Assembly: GCA_010909165.1 (NCBI GenBank)
Contig: VJWM01000107.1
Span: forward strand, 62,001 to 126,000
Origin: Anthoceros angustus
Taxonomy: Eukaryota; Streptophyta; Anthocerotopsida; Anthocerotales; Anthocerotaceae
DNA: 64,000 bases
Direction of reading: 5' to 3'
The translations under genes were made by a program, and so were the position numbers. This document shows, one piece after another, positions 37,401 to 49,266 of this stretch. Each line of letters begins with the position of its first letter. Within the stretch, counting starts at the first letter, position 1. The notes beneath the pieces are model-generated. The model was not told where the DNA came from, did no database searches, and saw only the letters and a program-made list of their open reading frames with translations.

Positions 37401-40339
37401 CAAATAAAAGTTACAGTAAAATCAGATCCACATCTGAAAACTGATTCAAATCTGGAATTGAAATTCTAACGATAGCCCTCATGAGCTTTGTGCCATCGAA
37501 GGATAATGTGAGTGAAAGCCTGGGAGACCAAGCACACCTTTGTTTGTGAATCAAGACCCTTTCCAGGGCTTTCTGATCCACCTTATCAAAATTTGCAAAG
37601 ATAGCAATCCAGTGCTTAACCCGTTCTTCCACAGAAAGATCTGGAGAGAATAGATCCTCACTCAAAACATTCTCAAGCCCCTGTGGTCTGCAAAACATAA
37701 TGTGCAAATTGAGTGGCACTTGCAGTGATTGTCCTAGAAACTTCAAGCCTAATCAGTAATCACAGACCTGAAATCCTTGCAGTCCTTGTCGTAAACACAT
37801 CTAACAAGTCTTCCAGGAATCCATTCATATAGATCCTCAGGACTGACTTTTCCTTCTGCTGACAATGAGCAGAATGTCCGGTAAACTTCTGCCAACTTGT
37901 TGAAAGTGTCTTTCCGCAGTGATACCTGCTTCCAAGATAAATATGAGAAAAAGATGATGCTGGATTTTTAGGGAGCTGCTTCAGATAGCCTTTACCTTCT
38001 TATCACGCAACCGATCTGCTACTTTCTTCATGATATCAACGGAGACAATTTTAAGATCCCTTTTTGACAGGTCGCATAACACTTTAACCACCAGAACCCG
38101 CACTTTCTCCTCAAAGTCCTGAAGCCTGTCCGCAATTGCCTCTGTAGAACAAAACATCCAATTCAATGCTGTTGAGAGGCCGTGGCACAGCAAACACTTA
38201 CAGAAGGGGGTAAAATAAAATCTGCAGGGTCTGGGAAGTACAAAAAGACTCACCAACTATGTCTTTTGCTTCTTGTCCACAAGGATTTGCAATGACACAC
38301 CCTTCAGCACATTCCAGAATAGCTACTCTTACTTTAAGTGACTTGTCTTTGAATCTCCTGATGAACTCAGCAAAGAGTTGCCGGAATTGTTGAGGAATGT
38401 CTCGTCCCGGCAATGCAAACATCTTTCCGAGGAGTTTGACAGCGTTGATACGCACATCCTCCTTTTCAGTCTGCAACACAGTTATGGCAGAATCAAGAAA
38501 TAACTCTGGTCCTCGGTTAAACCCCTCTAGTAAATCAATCCCTCTCCATGCAAATCAAACAAAGACTGCCTACCAGCAGCTCCTGAGTCAGGTTGGGAAG
38601 GACTCCCAGAAGGATTTCCGGAATACAGGAGTAGATCTCGTAAATCAGATCGTGATAGTATTCATGCAGGTCACTGCCAGATCCTTCAGCCATCACAGAT
38701 GTGAGGAATCGCTGCACTTCAACACCACCCTCCAGTTTCTCTTTACAGTGGTGTATCACTGCTGCTGTTATCTTGTAGGCTGCTGGCGAAACCCCCTGAG
38801 GCACAGACACAATATCGTGACTAAGGAGATAAGGAACTTCTTCAAAGCTGTGCAGAAAAGGCAGATGTTCAGCAAGTACCTTACGGTCCTTCAACAAGTG
38901 CATAAACACTACTTCCAACAGTGGTTGTGCAATAACCTCGCTGTCTTCAAAGACTAGGGACAAGATATCCGTCATTGAAGAGGATACATTTGCAGGATGA
39001 GAATCACTGCAGCCACCCACAAACCCTTGCTGAAAACTGGTACCAACCAACTTCTGTCCAAGAGAGGACAAGGGCAAAGACCCTTAGCGCATCAAAGGAC
39101 AGCGAGGTACCTTATAGCTGACAGAAATGTCTTGAACATTTGCAGAATAAGATCATCACATTCAAGATCCAGCATGACCACACAGGACCGAACTTTAGCA
39201 ACTGTCTCCAAAATCTGCACCCTTCTCGTGAAAGAGGGGCTAGCCACATCATTGAGACCTTCGAAGGTTGATACAAGCAAACCGAAGACTTCCTGAAATT
39301 TTTGAATAACAGGTTACACGTTAGAGAGTAATTCCACCAATTCGTGTAAGGCAGCTCTGGACTTCCAGTTTTACCTTCAGAACATCATCATCATACGGAG
39401 CCTCGGGTGCCACTATCCTCATGACCTCACTCACGCAGGTGGCCACTAAAAGTCTAACATCCCTGTCCTTGTGTTTCATAAGAGCTGGCCGGACCAGAGC
39501 ATCAATACAAGGCTTCATCACCGCAAGGCTTTCTGCTGGAGGAGACTGATCCGCGTTCATAAACAGGCTTGACGCTTGCTGAAACAGAACAAGAGGCCAT
39601 GAGAAACGTAAGCGAAGGAGAGAGCTGACCATTACGTCCCCAACATGCATCCACCTCAAAGCCGGATACAGGGCCCCTGGCAGCAGACTTGCAGGGGGGG
39701 CGGGGTGGTCGTGAAATGAATCCAGACACAAACACTGAACGACCCAAGCTCAAGGGCACAAGTTAGGGAGGGGTAGCAAGCAGGCCCTGGTCGGCATCCC
39801 AGCCCACATCTTCCATCCGCCCTGCTGCCCGAAGTGGGGAAAAACGTGGAAAACCTAGGCAGTCGCAGCGGAGGGCCACCAAGCTCCAGCCCCCGCAAAG
39901 CCCAATTCCAGGTCACAACCAGTGGCCTTGCAGAGTCAAGATCACAGGCCACCAGGAATTGGGCTGAAGCCCAAGAGACACAACAGAGTGCCAAAATTAC
40001 CACAAAAGAAATGAAGACCAGCAGCACAAGAAGTGATTGCAGCAGCAGGGAGGCGATTGTCAGGGCAGGGGGGGCAGGCAAAGGGCCCAATGTGGCCAAA
40101 AGACAGAGAGTTAAATTGCAGAGAAATCCAAGCACGAGGGGGTGAGGGGGAATGCAGCAAATTGGGCAGAGGCAGGAAGGCAGGGGAGGGGGGAAAAGCA
40201 CCTTGAGCAGCTTGAGCAGCACGTCCTTGGGCTGGTCGGGCTGGAGCAGCTGCTTGCCGATATTGTTCAGACTGGAGACGTCGTTGGCCGTGGAGACGTC
40301 TCGGGCCATGGTGGTGTCCCCGGGCGCGTCTCGGGCCAT
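31401..40339 (-). CDS. PDS5 sister-chromatid cohesion cofactor
   Basis: PDS5 regulates cohesin loading and release on chromosomes. The first exon (about 40339-40202, MARDAPGDTTMARDVSTAND then NNIGKQLLQPDQPKDVLLKL) is followed by a 620-base intron. More than twenty short exons then encode a HEAT-repeat body: MKPCIDALVRPALMKHKDRD with VRLLVATCVSEVMRIVAPEA at 39580-39377; QEVFGLLVSTFEG near 39290; LYEWIPGRLVRCVYDKDCKDF near 37790; ENVLSEDLFSPDLSVEERV near 37660. The C-terminal part has a Lys-rich region with an AT-hook-like KKRGRPRKVPE near 33450, and a Tudor-like module at about 32820-32360 (ELVNARVKVWWPLDKE; ILYDDGDVENLRLSKERW). The tail ends VSPSKHET at stop 31401-31403. The Tudor domain and basic tail are typical of plant PDS5A-type proteins. 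Family is clear; several small exons in the middle were not individually delimited. Confidence 0.93.
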
Positions 40340-41493
40340 GGCAGGTGAGCTTGCGGATACTAAAAAGTGGCGTCCAGGGCGGGTCCAGGCAGCTGGCGAG
40401 GCTGGGCCTGACCCGGCCCGGGCTCCTGCTGCTGCTGCTGCTGCTCCTGCTCGGGTGCGGCGTTATTACCCCCCCGCCGCCACGGACGGCCTGGGCGTCA
40501 GCATGGGCGCGGCAGTCGTCGAGTAATATAAGGTGGCTGGTGGGCGCCACGCGAGAGACGAAGGCGGTGCCCAGCCCGACGATGGCGATCCCAGGCCTGC
40601 TTGCTTTCTTTGATCCCAAACTTTTCCCCTCAAATGCGTACACACATACACAGCGTGCAGGAGCTGCTGCGGCTGGGCTGGCGGCCTCGCCTCCCTGTCC
40701 CCGGCTCGCTCTCCCCTCAGCACTCACCGGCAACCGGCTCCAGCGCCTCGGATTCGGCCTCTCACCGCCCCTTCCCGGTGGCCGCCGTTTGTCTCGGTTG
40801 CCACCCACCCGCACCCCCTTCTTTTTGAAATTCAATCCATCCCCCTCTCGCTCGTACTGGTACACCCGGCCGCAACCGCATGGCTCCTTCGCTCGCTGGC
40901 TCCCGGATGAGCAGCCGCCTCCAACACCATTACCTTACCACCTAAATTCTGCATACAACCCATGCCATATCAGAATAAGGAACGAGTCCATCATAGTCCA
41001 CCGGGCCGGAATTTCCCAGTCATGCTACAACGCAACTTTGTACCATGGTGTGCCTAAGTTACTTGCGTCAAGGGCATCCCATCTAGATACCAATATAAGC
41101 GCAGGGTGCTTATAAATGTGTGTCTATTTAGATATTTATGTAAGTACCTAGTATAGGGAGCGCTAATGTTATCTTTGACGTTTCAAATTCAATAGAATTC
41201 ATTTAATTTGTAAATTATGTAGCAGTTATTAAAAATAACAATATCATACGAATTTGTACTCTCATCTACATAGGCGCGACCATGACAGATTTGTACTTCT
41301 TACAATGTAAGATCTCTGCTAAACAGGTGAATTTGTCTTATATTTTAAAGGAAAAATCCAAGATCCAAGAACGTGTTTACATTGACCCTTAGAACTTATT
41401 GCATTTATATGGTCATATGTATGTGGATATTTAAGGATCGTCTCGCTAGAAGAACTCTCACAAGGCACTCTGGACCTAACAGCCTACATTCAC

Positions 41494-41690
41494 ATTGGAT
41501 TTTGTCTCATATGTACCTCTAATAACCTTGCCTACTCTTGTGGTCCCACGTGGAAGGACTCTCCGGCTCACTTGCAACCTACAATACATATGTACTTGGT
41601 ATTTTATGTCATATTGTACCTTGATTAACCTTGCCTAATCTTGAGATTTCATGTGGAAGGATTCTCAGTGAGAGTGCAAGTTCAATGTCC
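41494..41690. repeat. Diverged tandem duplication, period about 102 bp
   Basis: Two copies share TTGG.TTTT.TGTCATAT, TAACCTTGCCTA.TCTTG and TGTGGAAGGA.TCTC. They are clearly related but noticeably diverged. Confidence 0.7.
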
Positions 41691-41764
41691 ACTTAGTGGG
41701 ACTACATGCATCATAAATTTTTTCATATCTATATATAGCATATAATGAAAGTGGGATAGTGAAA

Positions 41765-41850
41765 AGCGGGAGTCCTCTTCGCAAAAAGAAAGCGGGAGTC
41801 CCACACTCATTTTCGCAAAAAGAAAGCGGGAGTCCCACACTCATTTACAG
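41765..41850. repeat. 34-bp tandem repeat
   Basis: AGCGGGAGTCC units start at 41765, 41791 and 41825. The last two are near-identical 34-base copies carrying CCCACACTCATTT and CGCAAAAAGAA. Confidence 0.88.
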
Positions 41851-42042
41851 AGAGGAACATTCATCATTTACAGAGACGACATTCATTATAATTTTTTCAT
41901 ATTTGAAGGGATGTTCATCATAATTACTTACCCATAATTGTGGGAGTCCCTCCGTGTATGTACTCGTTGGCAAAAGTGTAAGCAAAGTAACCAATACGGA
42001 TTGAAATTTCATTGAACTCCCACTCTTATTGATAGATCTCTC

Positions 42043-42225
42043 GCTTTTAGTAGGAGGAAAAAAAATTAATTTACTAAATCGAATGGTTGGACTAAATAAT
42101 TATTATCTTTTTTCATAACATTCTTTTTGCTTTTAGTAGGATGAAAAAAAACTTGATTAATTAATTTACTAAATCCAAAAAATAGTTGGACTAAATAGTT
42201 ACAATCCTGTTTCACGACATTTTTT
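42043..42225. repeat. 86-bp tandem duplication
   Basis: Copies start with GCTTTTAGTAGGA at 42043 and 42129, and both contain TTAATTTACTAAATC and GTTGGACTAAATA. AT-rich. Confidence 0.85.
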
Positions 42226-43381
42226 TTGTGTGACAAAAACAAAACCAACATGCAAGCCTTAGTAGATGGCTTTTTAGATGCGTAGGCATTCCAAAAAGTA
42301 AAGTCATTTAACTACAAGGCTGATATTTATACATACCTATGTACATATGCAGTCTTGAATCCCCAATCTGTAGGCAAGCTAGCAGCCAGTGGAGTGTAGC
42401 CAGCCTCTTCCAACATTGATTCCAAAACCTGCTAGCAATGACTCTTGATCCCAACCCTACAGTCTTCCACCGTGAATATGTGATAGGTACGCGTACCTCC
42501 CACTCATGCTTTTATCTAGGTCATGTGAGCCACGGCCAGTCATACCCTTAGGACATGACTACATGTATTGCAAGTACATGCAAGAATAAACTAGTAGTAT
42601 TATTTATTTTTAGGATGTATTCATGTTAGCATGTAGCTTCAAGAATGTTAAACACTTTATAGTGTCTTCAAGTGGTGCCTATAGGATTCCCTTCAAGTGC
42701 TGCCCACTAGATTGCCTACAAGGCCACTTGCAACTGTTGGCAGTTATTGGATCCATTTTAAGGCTATGTAACTTGCCAGGTAAAGATCCCATACATACGA
42801 GCATGGAGAGCTAAAACATGCGATCTTGCAAACCAAGCACCTACAGCAAGAGCTGACGGTTGGTTAAAAGTTGATTAACAATGCTATCGTGCGCGCTTTA
42901 ATTCGGTGATGGCAAGGCCCAGGAGAGAGATCTGTTTGGATTAGTTGCAAGGGAAAGGATACTTTATTATAGAAAAGGGATGGGAAAAACTCATCCACCC
43001 CAAAAACAAAGGGGGAAGAAGCCGATGAAGGGCACCATGCCAAGGGGACTAGCCCCCACGATCACACATTTCAAAACTACCAACAGCCTGAAGAACTTTG
43101 TGGTCAAGGATGTGAAAAGGCCTACTTACCACCAGTGTCGAAGAAGTTGCATCTCCCGAGCTCGCTGTCATTCTACACTACGTTGGCCAACGCCCTTTGC
43201 AAAGTGATGGAAACCCTCTGCCGGAAGAAAGCAACAATACAAGAAAGGAGGAGGCCAACCTCATTCTTGTGGCTGTGATAAGCCTTAGTGTAGGCCTTGA
43301 TGAACCTGGAAAAATCCTTTCCCATGGCTTCGTGAGTCTCGATGGCAAGGAGGACAAAGGCGTGCGGTCTTGCATAGGAGA

Positions 43382-43439
43382 GTACTTGTGGACCTTAGCC
43401 ATCGTGCATCGTACTTGTGGACCCTAGCCATCGTGCATC
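43382..43439. repeat. 29-bp tandem duplication
   Basis: GTACTTGTGGACC, then T or C, then TAGCCATCGTGCATC, occurs at 43382 and 43411, differing by one base. Confidence 0.9.
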
Positions 43440-43652
43440 CCTCCGCCGCCCAACCTGCAGGGTTAAGGATAACGTGTTTGCAGACACTGTCCCGAGTGGG
43501 GTCTATTAAACCACATCAGCAACCAAAACCTGATCCCTAGAGTTAAAAATAGATCAGCCCTAAGCGAAGCCCACTGAGCAAGGTGTAAAAGCGCTCCCTA
43601 AATGGAAAGAACCCGCCTTACCTAGCAATAGAGAACATGATGTCCCTAACGG

Positions 43653-43774
43653 CGTCATATGTAGCGATAAGCTGCCTACCTGCGGGACAGCCAGCCAAGT
43701 GCGTCTCGATGACCGTCATATGTAGCGATAAGCTGCCTACCCGCGGGACAGCCAGCCAAGTGCGTCTCGGAGTC
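43653..43774. repeat. 61-bp tandem duplication
   Basis: Copies begin CGTCATATGTAGCGATAAGC at 43653 and 43714 and end AGTGCGTCTCG; nearly identical, so recent. Confidence 0.93.
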
Positions 43775-43891
43775 ATCGAGAGGGACCCGTAGTTGCAAGT
43801 TGAAAGAGAGCAAGCTAGAGGATGGACCAAGCCCAAGCGAAATCGCATCGTGATAGAAAAAGTAAGGAACGGACCAGTTGTGGACACTAGT

Positions 43892-44087
43892 TGTAACGGA
43901 ACTGCTATGCTAGGGATAGAGAGTGTACTAGGAGAGAGAGTAGGGATACAAAACTAGTGAGGAGGATAGTGGAGTGATGGAGAATGGGACGACATGCAGG
44001 CCGTCTGGCATTACATATACTGGTAAAAGATAGTAGCAGCTATGGGAATTGAGGATAGGTTACGTTGTTGTGTTCTCCATTCTTACA
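43892..44087 (+). mobile_element. Short LTR of a retrotransposon remnant
   Basis: A 196-base segment begins TGTAAC and ends TTACA, and is followed three bases later by TGGTATTAGAGC (44091-44102), a one-base variant of the tRNA-Met primer site. This is the arrangement of a 5' LTR. No matching 3' LTR was found downstream and no clear gag or pol follows, so the element is truncated or a relic. Confidence 0.5.
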
Positions 44088-46023
44088 TTTTGGTATTAGA
44101 GCTTGTCCTACTTCATCGTAAAATTCAAATGCACATATCTCAATCGTCTAGCGGAGCGTAGATTCACGCTGCCTTGCTAGGCCTCTTCCAGCCCTGCCAA
44201 ATAATCCTGAAGTCACTCTGAAACACACCCACATGTTCCTAAAGTCACTCTCAAACACACTTCAAACAGTCGCAACACATGATCCGAAAAAGAAGAAGTC
44301 CGTGCTTAGTCACGCAACTTAATGGGGACGTTCTCAATCATTTTCCAAAGAATGTATTGTGGCCAACCGACTACGATACTCAAAACGGGACAGTACTTTC
44401 TCATGACTTTCTAATAGACCTATCAGGCTTGAGGCAGGAAGGGGAGACCCAGGTTCGTAGCTTGAACAATGGGCGAGTCTTTGTCGTTTTTTGCATGTAT
44501 GAATGAGTGGCTTCATGGAGTCTTAAGAGAGACTCGGAGAACGCAGTCTAGGTTCGTCAAGAGGCGCGCTTCTTGATGTAGGAAGAGTCTACAGTGAGAA
44601 AATTCTGGGTTGGGCTTTTTTGTCCTCAATTCTTTCCATCAGGCTTACGATATATTACAATCAACCGTGGCTTGAGACGGAGAAAAGGGCGCTGGAGTTG
44701 TTGCGTGCTGAGTTGGAGCATGCTTGGGAGCTATCCAAAGCGGGGCCATGCGCCATTGCCATAGAAACGGGGAGGTTAGCAGGCCATGGTTGCCTCACAA
44801 TTCCATCTTGAAGTTTGTGGAACATGTGTTTGTTCATTTAGCCAGGGCAGTTGAAGAAGGAGGCGAGCGAGAGAATCACTCTCTTGTCAACGTTTGAAGT
44901 TTCGATGTTCAAGCATAACCAAGACCAGGGAGGAGAGGTTGGATCGACACTGGGGAAAGTGGCTCAATCTGGTGGAATACCGCCCAGTCCGACCCCAAGT
45001 CGCAAGACACTGAGTAAGTTACTGCACCTGGCACGGAAACATGTCAAGGAAGACGATACACCATGGATTAAGGAGATTTACGAAGCCCTGGTTGCACAAC
45101 AGCTGGAGGAAGAGGCTTGTCAACCCTGAAACCCGGAGCCTCGCCAAGCCATGATGGCACTTACACTGTTGTTCCTATTTCGCGCCCTAAATAGGAAGTC
45201 GCTCTCTATGTGTGGTGGCTTTTTTTCCAACAACGAGTCTCCATCGCCCTGCAGCGGGCATCTTTGAGTGCGAGGAACGCTGCATCTTTAGCTCTAGTGG
45301 TAAGTAGGCTCTTTCTTTTTCTTATCTACGATACCTTGGGAGCGATTCGTAGCTTCAGGGTAGACAATCGCGGGGCTAGTTCCTTTTGGCCCGAGATCCT
45401 GTAGAGGGTATTGTGGGGCTAGTCCCTTTTAGCCCGAGGCCCTTTAGGTGTAGATGGGACTTCCCATCTACGCATACGTATGAAGTCTCCACTTCCTCCT
45501 AAACGGGATTCCGGATTTCATTGTCCAACTTTGAGGGCTTGTAGATGGGAGTTGAAGGACCATGAGATGCAGAGATGGGAGGATCTACCTATGTATCGCA
45601 CCTTCAATTGCCCATTAAAGTGCAGTGGATACTCGTTCACGGACGGGCAAAAGAAGAACGACAAGTGATAGCCCTTCCTTTGAGGGCCTCATATGCTAAG
45701 CTCTTGCACTGTAGCTGATAAGAGAAATCACATTGTCGGATGCGAGGTCTACGAGCAACACGAAGAATACAAAATCGTTCATGTGGTTTTGGTTTTGGTG
45801 TTCCTTTCTACCCTGCAATAGTCCTGTGAGGTTTGCGGAAGGGAAGCCATGTTCTTGCACGTGGAGCATTTTCCGAAGCAGTGGACTGCTCCATGTCCCA
45901 ATACTCGCTTGGCAAATCATCATCATGTGATTTGTGAAGGCATTCATCACCGGGAGATATGATGCACATGTCCCGCTGATCATTGGCCTGCAGGCTGTGC
46001 CTGGCTCTCACATCTCGTAAACC
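44088..46023. other. Unidentified repeat-like region upstream of the first PPR gene
   Basis: Follows the short LTR. Some stretches read like degenerate coding sequence, such as SRKTLSKLLHLARKHVKEDD (around 44998) and FFQQRVSIALQRASL (around 45225). I recognise no family. The latter phrase has a counterpart (FFRQRVSITLQRALA) on the minus strand near 43235-43185. Two copies of a GGGGCTAGT..CCTTTT..GCCCGAG phrase lie at about 45372 and 45415. The final few hundred bases should include the PPR promoter. Confidence 0.4.
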
Positions 46024-49000
46024 ATGACGGAGGCAACCTTATTAGCAAAAGTTCAGCGCGTGCATCCATGTCTCGCAGAAATGGATGCGTGGAGCGTTAC
46101 GAATGGGTCACACAATGGGCAACATGGCCAGTTGTGGGGAGCGTGTGTGTGGACCCAACAAGCTGGGTTCACAAGCTCTGTACAAAATGCTCCCGCTCAC
46201 CTTGCTTCCAGGAACAAGACATTGTCAAACACGGAGGCCGCGCAGTGCAGCACCATTGCAAGAGAGCCAGCTCGTCCGATAGGATGTCGGGCTCGATGTA
46301 CCTGCGAAAATTCTCTGCACCCCACAGTTGGGTGGAGACAATTCAAGACGAACAGGGAGTCCCAGGGGGTCTTCTTGCCGAACAGCGACAGCCTCCTGGC
46401 TGACGGTCACCTTGGCAGGCCTACAGGATACGAAATGGGCGTAACACCTGAAACCGTGAGCACACTCTGTCAGCACGGGCAGCTCAGTGAGAGCGTTGAG
46501 GCACTAGGAGCTCTGGTGCTAGCGGACTCTCATATTTCCACGTCTCTGGTGTATATGGTACTCAAACAATGCGTGGCTAAGAAGGATCTTCCTCTGGGTC
46601 GCCGAGTCCATGCTCTCACGGTGGAGAAGGGGTATGAATCGGATGCGTTCCTGTGCAATCACATCCTGCGGATGTATGCTTCTCATGCCAAATTGCAAGA
46701 AGCTATGGATGTTTTCACTATGGTTGCGGAACCAGATGCCTTCATGTGGTCTTCTATGATTTCTGCGCTTGTTAAAGATGGGCAAGATAAACAGGCCATC
46801 GAACTGTACCAACGCATGCGCAGGTCAGGTGTGAAGCCAGATGGCCATGTATTTGTAGCAGCGCTTCAGGCTTGTGCGAGGGGAAGAGACTTGAATTCCG
46901 GGCAGCATGTGCATGCTGATGTGTTGGCTTGTGGCTTTGAGCGTGATTTGTTTGTGTGCAGTTGCTTGGTCGACATGTATGCTAAGTGTGGCAGCTTGGA
47001 AGATGCTCAGAGAGTGTTCGACGGGCTTCCAGAAAAGAATGTGGTGACTTGGAGTGCCATGATAGCAGGGTATTCCCAGCAGGGTAAGGGACAGAAAGCC
47101 CTTCGTCTTTACAATGCTATGCAACAAGAGGGCACTGTTGCACCCAATTCTGTGACATTTGTGTGCCTCCTGCAGGCCTGTGCAAGTGCAGGCACCCTGG
47201 CTTTGGAGACGGGGAAGCAGCTTCATGCACAGGTAAAGGAACGGGGGCTTCAGGACAATGTGGTTGTCGGTGGGAGTCTGGTCAACATGTATGCAAAGTG
47301 TGGGAGCCTAGAGGATGCTCGGGGTGTGTTTGACGGACTTGGTACAAAAAATGTGGTGTCGTGGAATGCCATGATAGCAGGATATTCCCAGCAAGGCATG
47401 GGGCATGAAGCTCTTGCTCTCTACAAGGCTATGCAAGAAGATGGCATGTCTGCACCTGATTCTGTGACATTTGTGTGCCTTCTGCAAGCATGTGCAAGTG
47501 TGGGCAACCAGGTTTTGGAGACAGGGAAGCAGCTTCATGCCCTGATTAGAGAACGAGGACTTCAGGCTGATGTGTTTGTAGGTAGCGGTCTGGTGGACAT
47601 GTATGCGAAGTGCGGCAGCCTAAAGGACGCTCGGAGCGTGTTTGATGGTCTTAGTCAAAAAACTGTAGTGACGTGGGGCGCAATGATAGCAGGATATTCC
47701 CAGCACGGGAAGGGGCAGGAAGCCCTTTGTCTTTACAAGGTTATGCAAGAAGATGGCATCAATGCACCTGATTCTCTGACTTTTGTGTGTCTCTTGCACT
47801 CATGTGCGACTTTGGGCACTGCAGGTTTGGAGCATGGGAAGCAGCTTCACGCACAAATTAAGGAACGAGGGCTGCAGGATGATGTGTTTGTAGCCAACAG
47901 CTTAGTAAGCATGTATGCAAAGTGTGGCAGCTTAGAGGATGCTAAATGGGTGTTTGACGGACTTGGTCAGAAAAATGTGGTGACATGGAGTGCCATGATA
48001 GCTGGATATTCACAGCACGGCAAGGGGCTGGAAGCTCTCCACCTCTATAGGGCGATGCAAGAAGACGGCATGGCTGCACCCAATGCTGTGACATTTGCAT
48101 GCCTCCTGCAAGCATGTGCAACCGTGGGCACCTCAGCTTTGAGAACAGGGAGGCAGTTTCATGCAGAAATGAGAGAACGAGGGCTGCAAGCTGATGTGTT
48201 TGCAGCCAGCAGCTTGGTAAACATGTATGCAAAGTGTGGCAGCCTAGAGGATGCAAGGGTCGTGTTTGACAGACTTACTGAAAAAAATGTGGTAACGTGG
48301 AGTGCCATGATGGCAGGATATTCCCAGCAGGGCATGGGGCAGGATGCTCTTGTTCTTTACAGGGCTATGGAAGAAGAAGGCATTGTTGTACCGAATCCAG
48401 TGACATTTGTGTGCCTCCTTCAGGCATGTGCAAGTGTGGCCGCTTTGCAACTCGGAAGACAGCTTCATTCACAATTAAAAGCACAAGGGCTTCAAGCTGA
48501 TGTATTTGTTGCTGGCAGTTTGATAAACATGTATGGCAAGTGCGGTAGCATGGTTGATGCACAGCAGGTGTTTGAATCATTGCCCGAGAGAGACGTCATC
48601 TCCTGGAATGCACTGATCGCAGGATATGCCGGTCAAGGAGACAGTGAGGAGGTCTTTGACTTATTTGACAGAATGAGGGGGGATGGCATCCAGCCAGTCG
48701 ACGTGACCTTCCTTAGTGTACTAACAGTATGTAGTCATAGGGGTCTAGTGAACAAGGGGCGACAGTACTTCGAGGCTATGAGCCGACAGTATGGGATCAG
48801 TCCCACTGCGGAGCACTACACTTGTATGGTGGATCTCATGGGCCGTGCAGGACAATTGAACGAGGCACTAGCTTTTATAAGAACCATGCCTCTTCTCCCT
48901 CATGCTGCCATTTGGCACACTCTTCTAGGTGCTTGTCAAAAGTGGAGCAGCGTGGAAGCCGGGCGCAATGCTTTCCATGAAGCTGTAAAGCTAGACAAGA

Positions 49001-49266
49001 CAGACATCACAGCTCATGTCCTCATGTCGAACATATACACCAGTGCCCAGATGTGGCAGCAGGCTCGGGAGATGCAGGCCATTAGAAGAGGAATCGGGGC
49101 ATGGAAGCAGCCAGGACAGAGCTGGTGGACAGACCTAGAAGGACTGGTCCACAGTTTTGTGGTTGGGGATAAGCAACATCCCGAGAGTGAAGGAGTGAGG
49201 CTCCTTCCTCAATCGAGGAAAGATGGATTTTTCCCACACATCAACTATGGGAATGAAGAGGTATGA
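46024..49266 (+). CDS. PLS-class PPR protein (E/E+ type), paralogue 1
   Basis: Intronless, 1080 codons. After a leader of about 140 residues come seven P-L-S triplets. Recurrent modules are VTFVCLLQACAS (L), MYAKCGSLEDA with VFDGL (S) and WSAMIAGYSQQGKG or WNAMIAGYSQQGMG (P). Corresponding points in the central repeats fall at 47149, 47461, 47773, 48085 and 48397, an exact 312-base (104-residue) period. The C-terminus carries the E motif (VLTVCSHRGLVNKGRQYFEA; HYTCMVDLMGRAGQLNEALA) and an E+ motif (GLVHSFVVGDKQHPES), then stops before a DYW domain. PLS-class E+ proteins are sequence-specific RNA binders, mostly C-to-U editing factors in chloroplasts or mitochondria. Without DYW it would need a partner deaminase, or it may be decaying. 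A DYW-like continuation exists in the next frame. Organelle targeting is inferred from the family. The start at 46024 is the most upstream Met and could be later. Confidence 0.92.
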   Translation: MTEATLLAKVQRVHPCLAEMDAWSVTNGSHNGQHGQLWGACVWTQQAGFTSSVQNAPAHLASRNKTLSNTEAAQCSTIAREPARPIGCRARCTCENSLHPTVGWRQFKTNRESQGVFLPNSDSLLADGHLGRPTGYEMGVTPETVSTLCQHGQLSESVEALGALVLADSHISTSLVYMVLKQCVAKKDLPLGRRVHALTVEKGYESDAFLCNHILRMYASHAKLQEAMDVFTMVAEPDAFMWSSMISALVKDGQDKQAIELYQRMRRSGVKPDGHVFVAALQACARGRDLNSGQHVHADVLACGFERDLFVCSCLVDMYAKCGSLEDAQRVFDGLPEKNVVTWSAMIAGYSQQGKGQKALRLYNAMQQEGTVAPNSVTFVCLLQACASAGTLALETGKQLHAQVKERGLQDNVVVGGSLVNMYAKCGSLEDARGVFDGLGTKNVVSWNAMIAGYSQQGMGHEALALYKAMQEDGMSAPDSVTFVCLLQACASVGNQVLETGKQLHALIRERGLQADVFVGSGLVDMYAKCGSLKDARSVFDGLSQKTVVTWGAMIAGYSQHGKGQEALCLYKVMQEDGINAPDSLTFVCLLHSCATLGTAGLEHGKQLHAQIKERGLQDDVFVANSLVSMYAKCGSLEDAKWVFDGLGQKNVVTWSAMIAGYSQHGKGLEALHLYRAMQEDGMAAPNAVTFACLLQACATVGTSALRTGRQFHAEMRERGLQADVFAASSLVNMYAKCGSLEDARVVFDRLTEKNVVTWSAMMAGYSQQGMGQDALVLYRAMEEEGIVVPNPVTFVCLLQACASVAALQLGRQLHSQLKAQGLQADVFVAGSLINMYGKCGSMVDAQQVFESLPERDVISWNALIAGYAGQGDSEEVFDLFDRMRGDGIQPVDVTFLSVLTVCSHRGLVNKGRQYFEAMSRQYGISPTAEHYTCMVDLMGRAGQLNEALAFIRTMPLLPHAAIWHTLLGACQKWSSVEAGRNAFHEAVKLDKTDITAHVLMSNIYTSAQMWQQAREMQAIRRGIGAWKQPGQSWWTDLEGLVHSFVVGDKQHPESEGVRLLPQSRKDGFFPHINYGNEEV

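Larger units (their letters stand above)
40340..43891. other. PDS5 upstream region and repeat-rich intergenic DNA
   Basis: 40340-40950 is GC-rich with a (CTG)n run near 40421-40445 and probably includes the PDS5 promoter. A 256-codon plus-strand frame at 40345-41115 is driven by this composition (Leu and Pro runs) and is not supported. 41100-43890 is AT-rich, without recognisable genes, and contains several tandem duplications. Confidence 0.6.

Noticed and set aside
39656-40339. Continuous 227-codon frame running from the PDS5 start through the following sequence.
   Set aside because: After NNIGKQLLQPDQPKDVLLKL the frame enters low-complexity sequence unlike PDS5, while the HEAT body resumes at about 39580; this is intron read-through.
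40345-41115. A 256-codon plus-strand frame beginning with a leucine-rich stretch that looks like a signal peptide.
   Set aside because: The Leu run is encoded by a (CTG)n microsatellite and the rest is Pro/Ser/Arg-biased GC-rich sequence just upstream of PDS5; nothing supports a gene.
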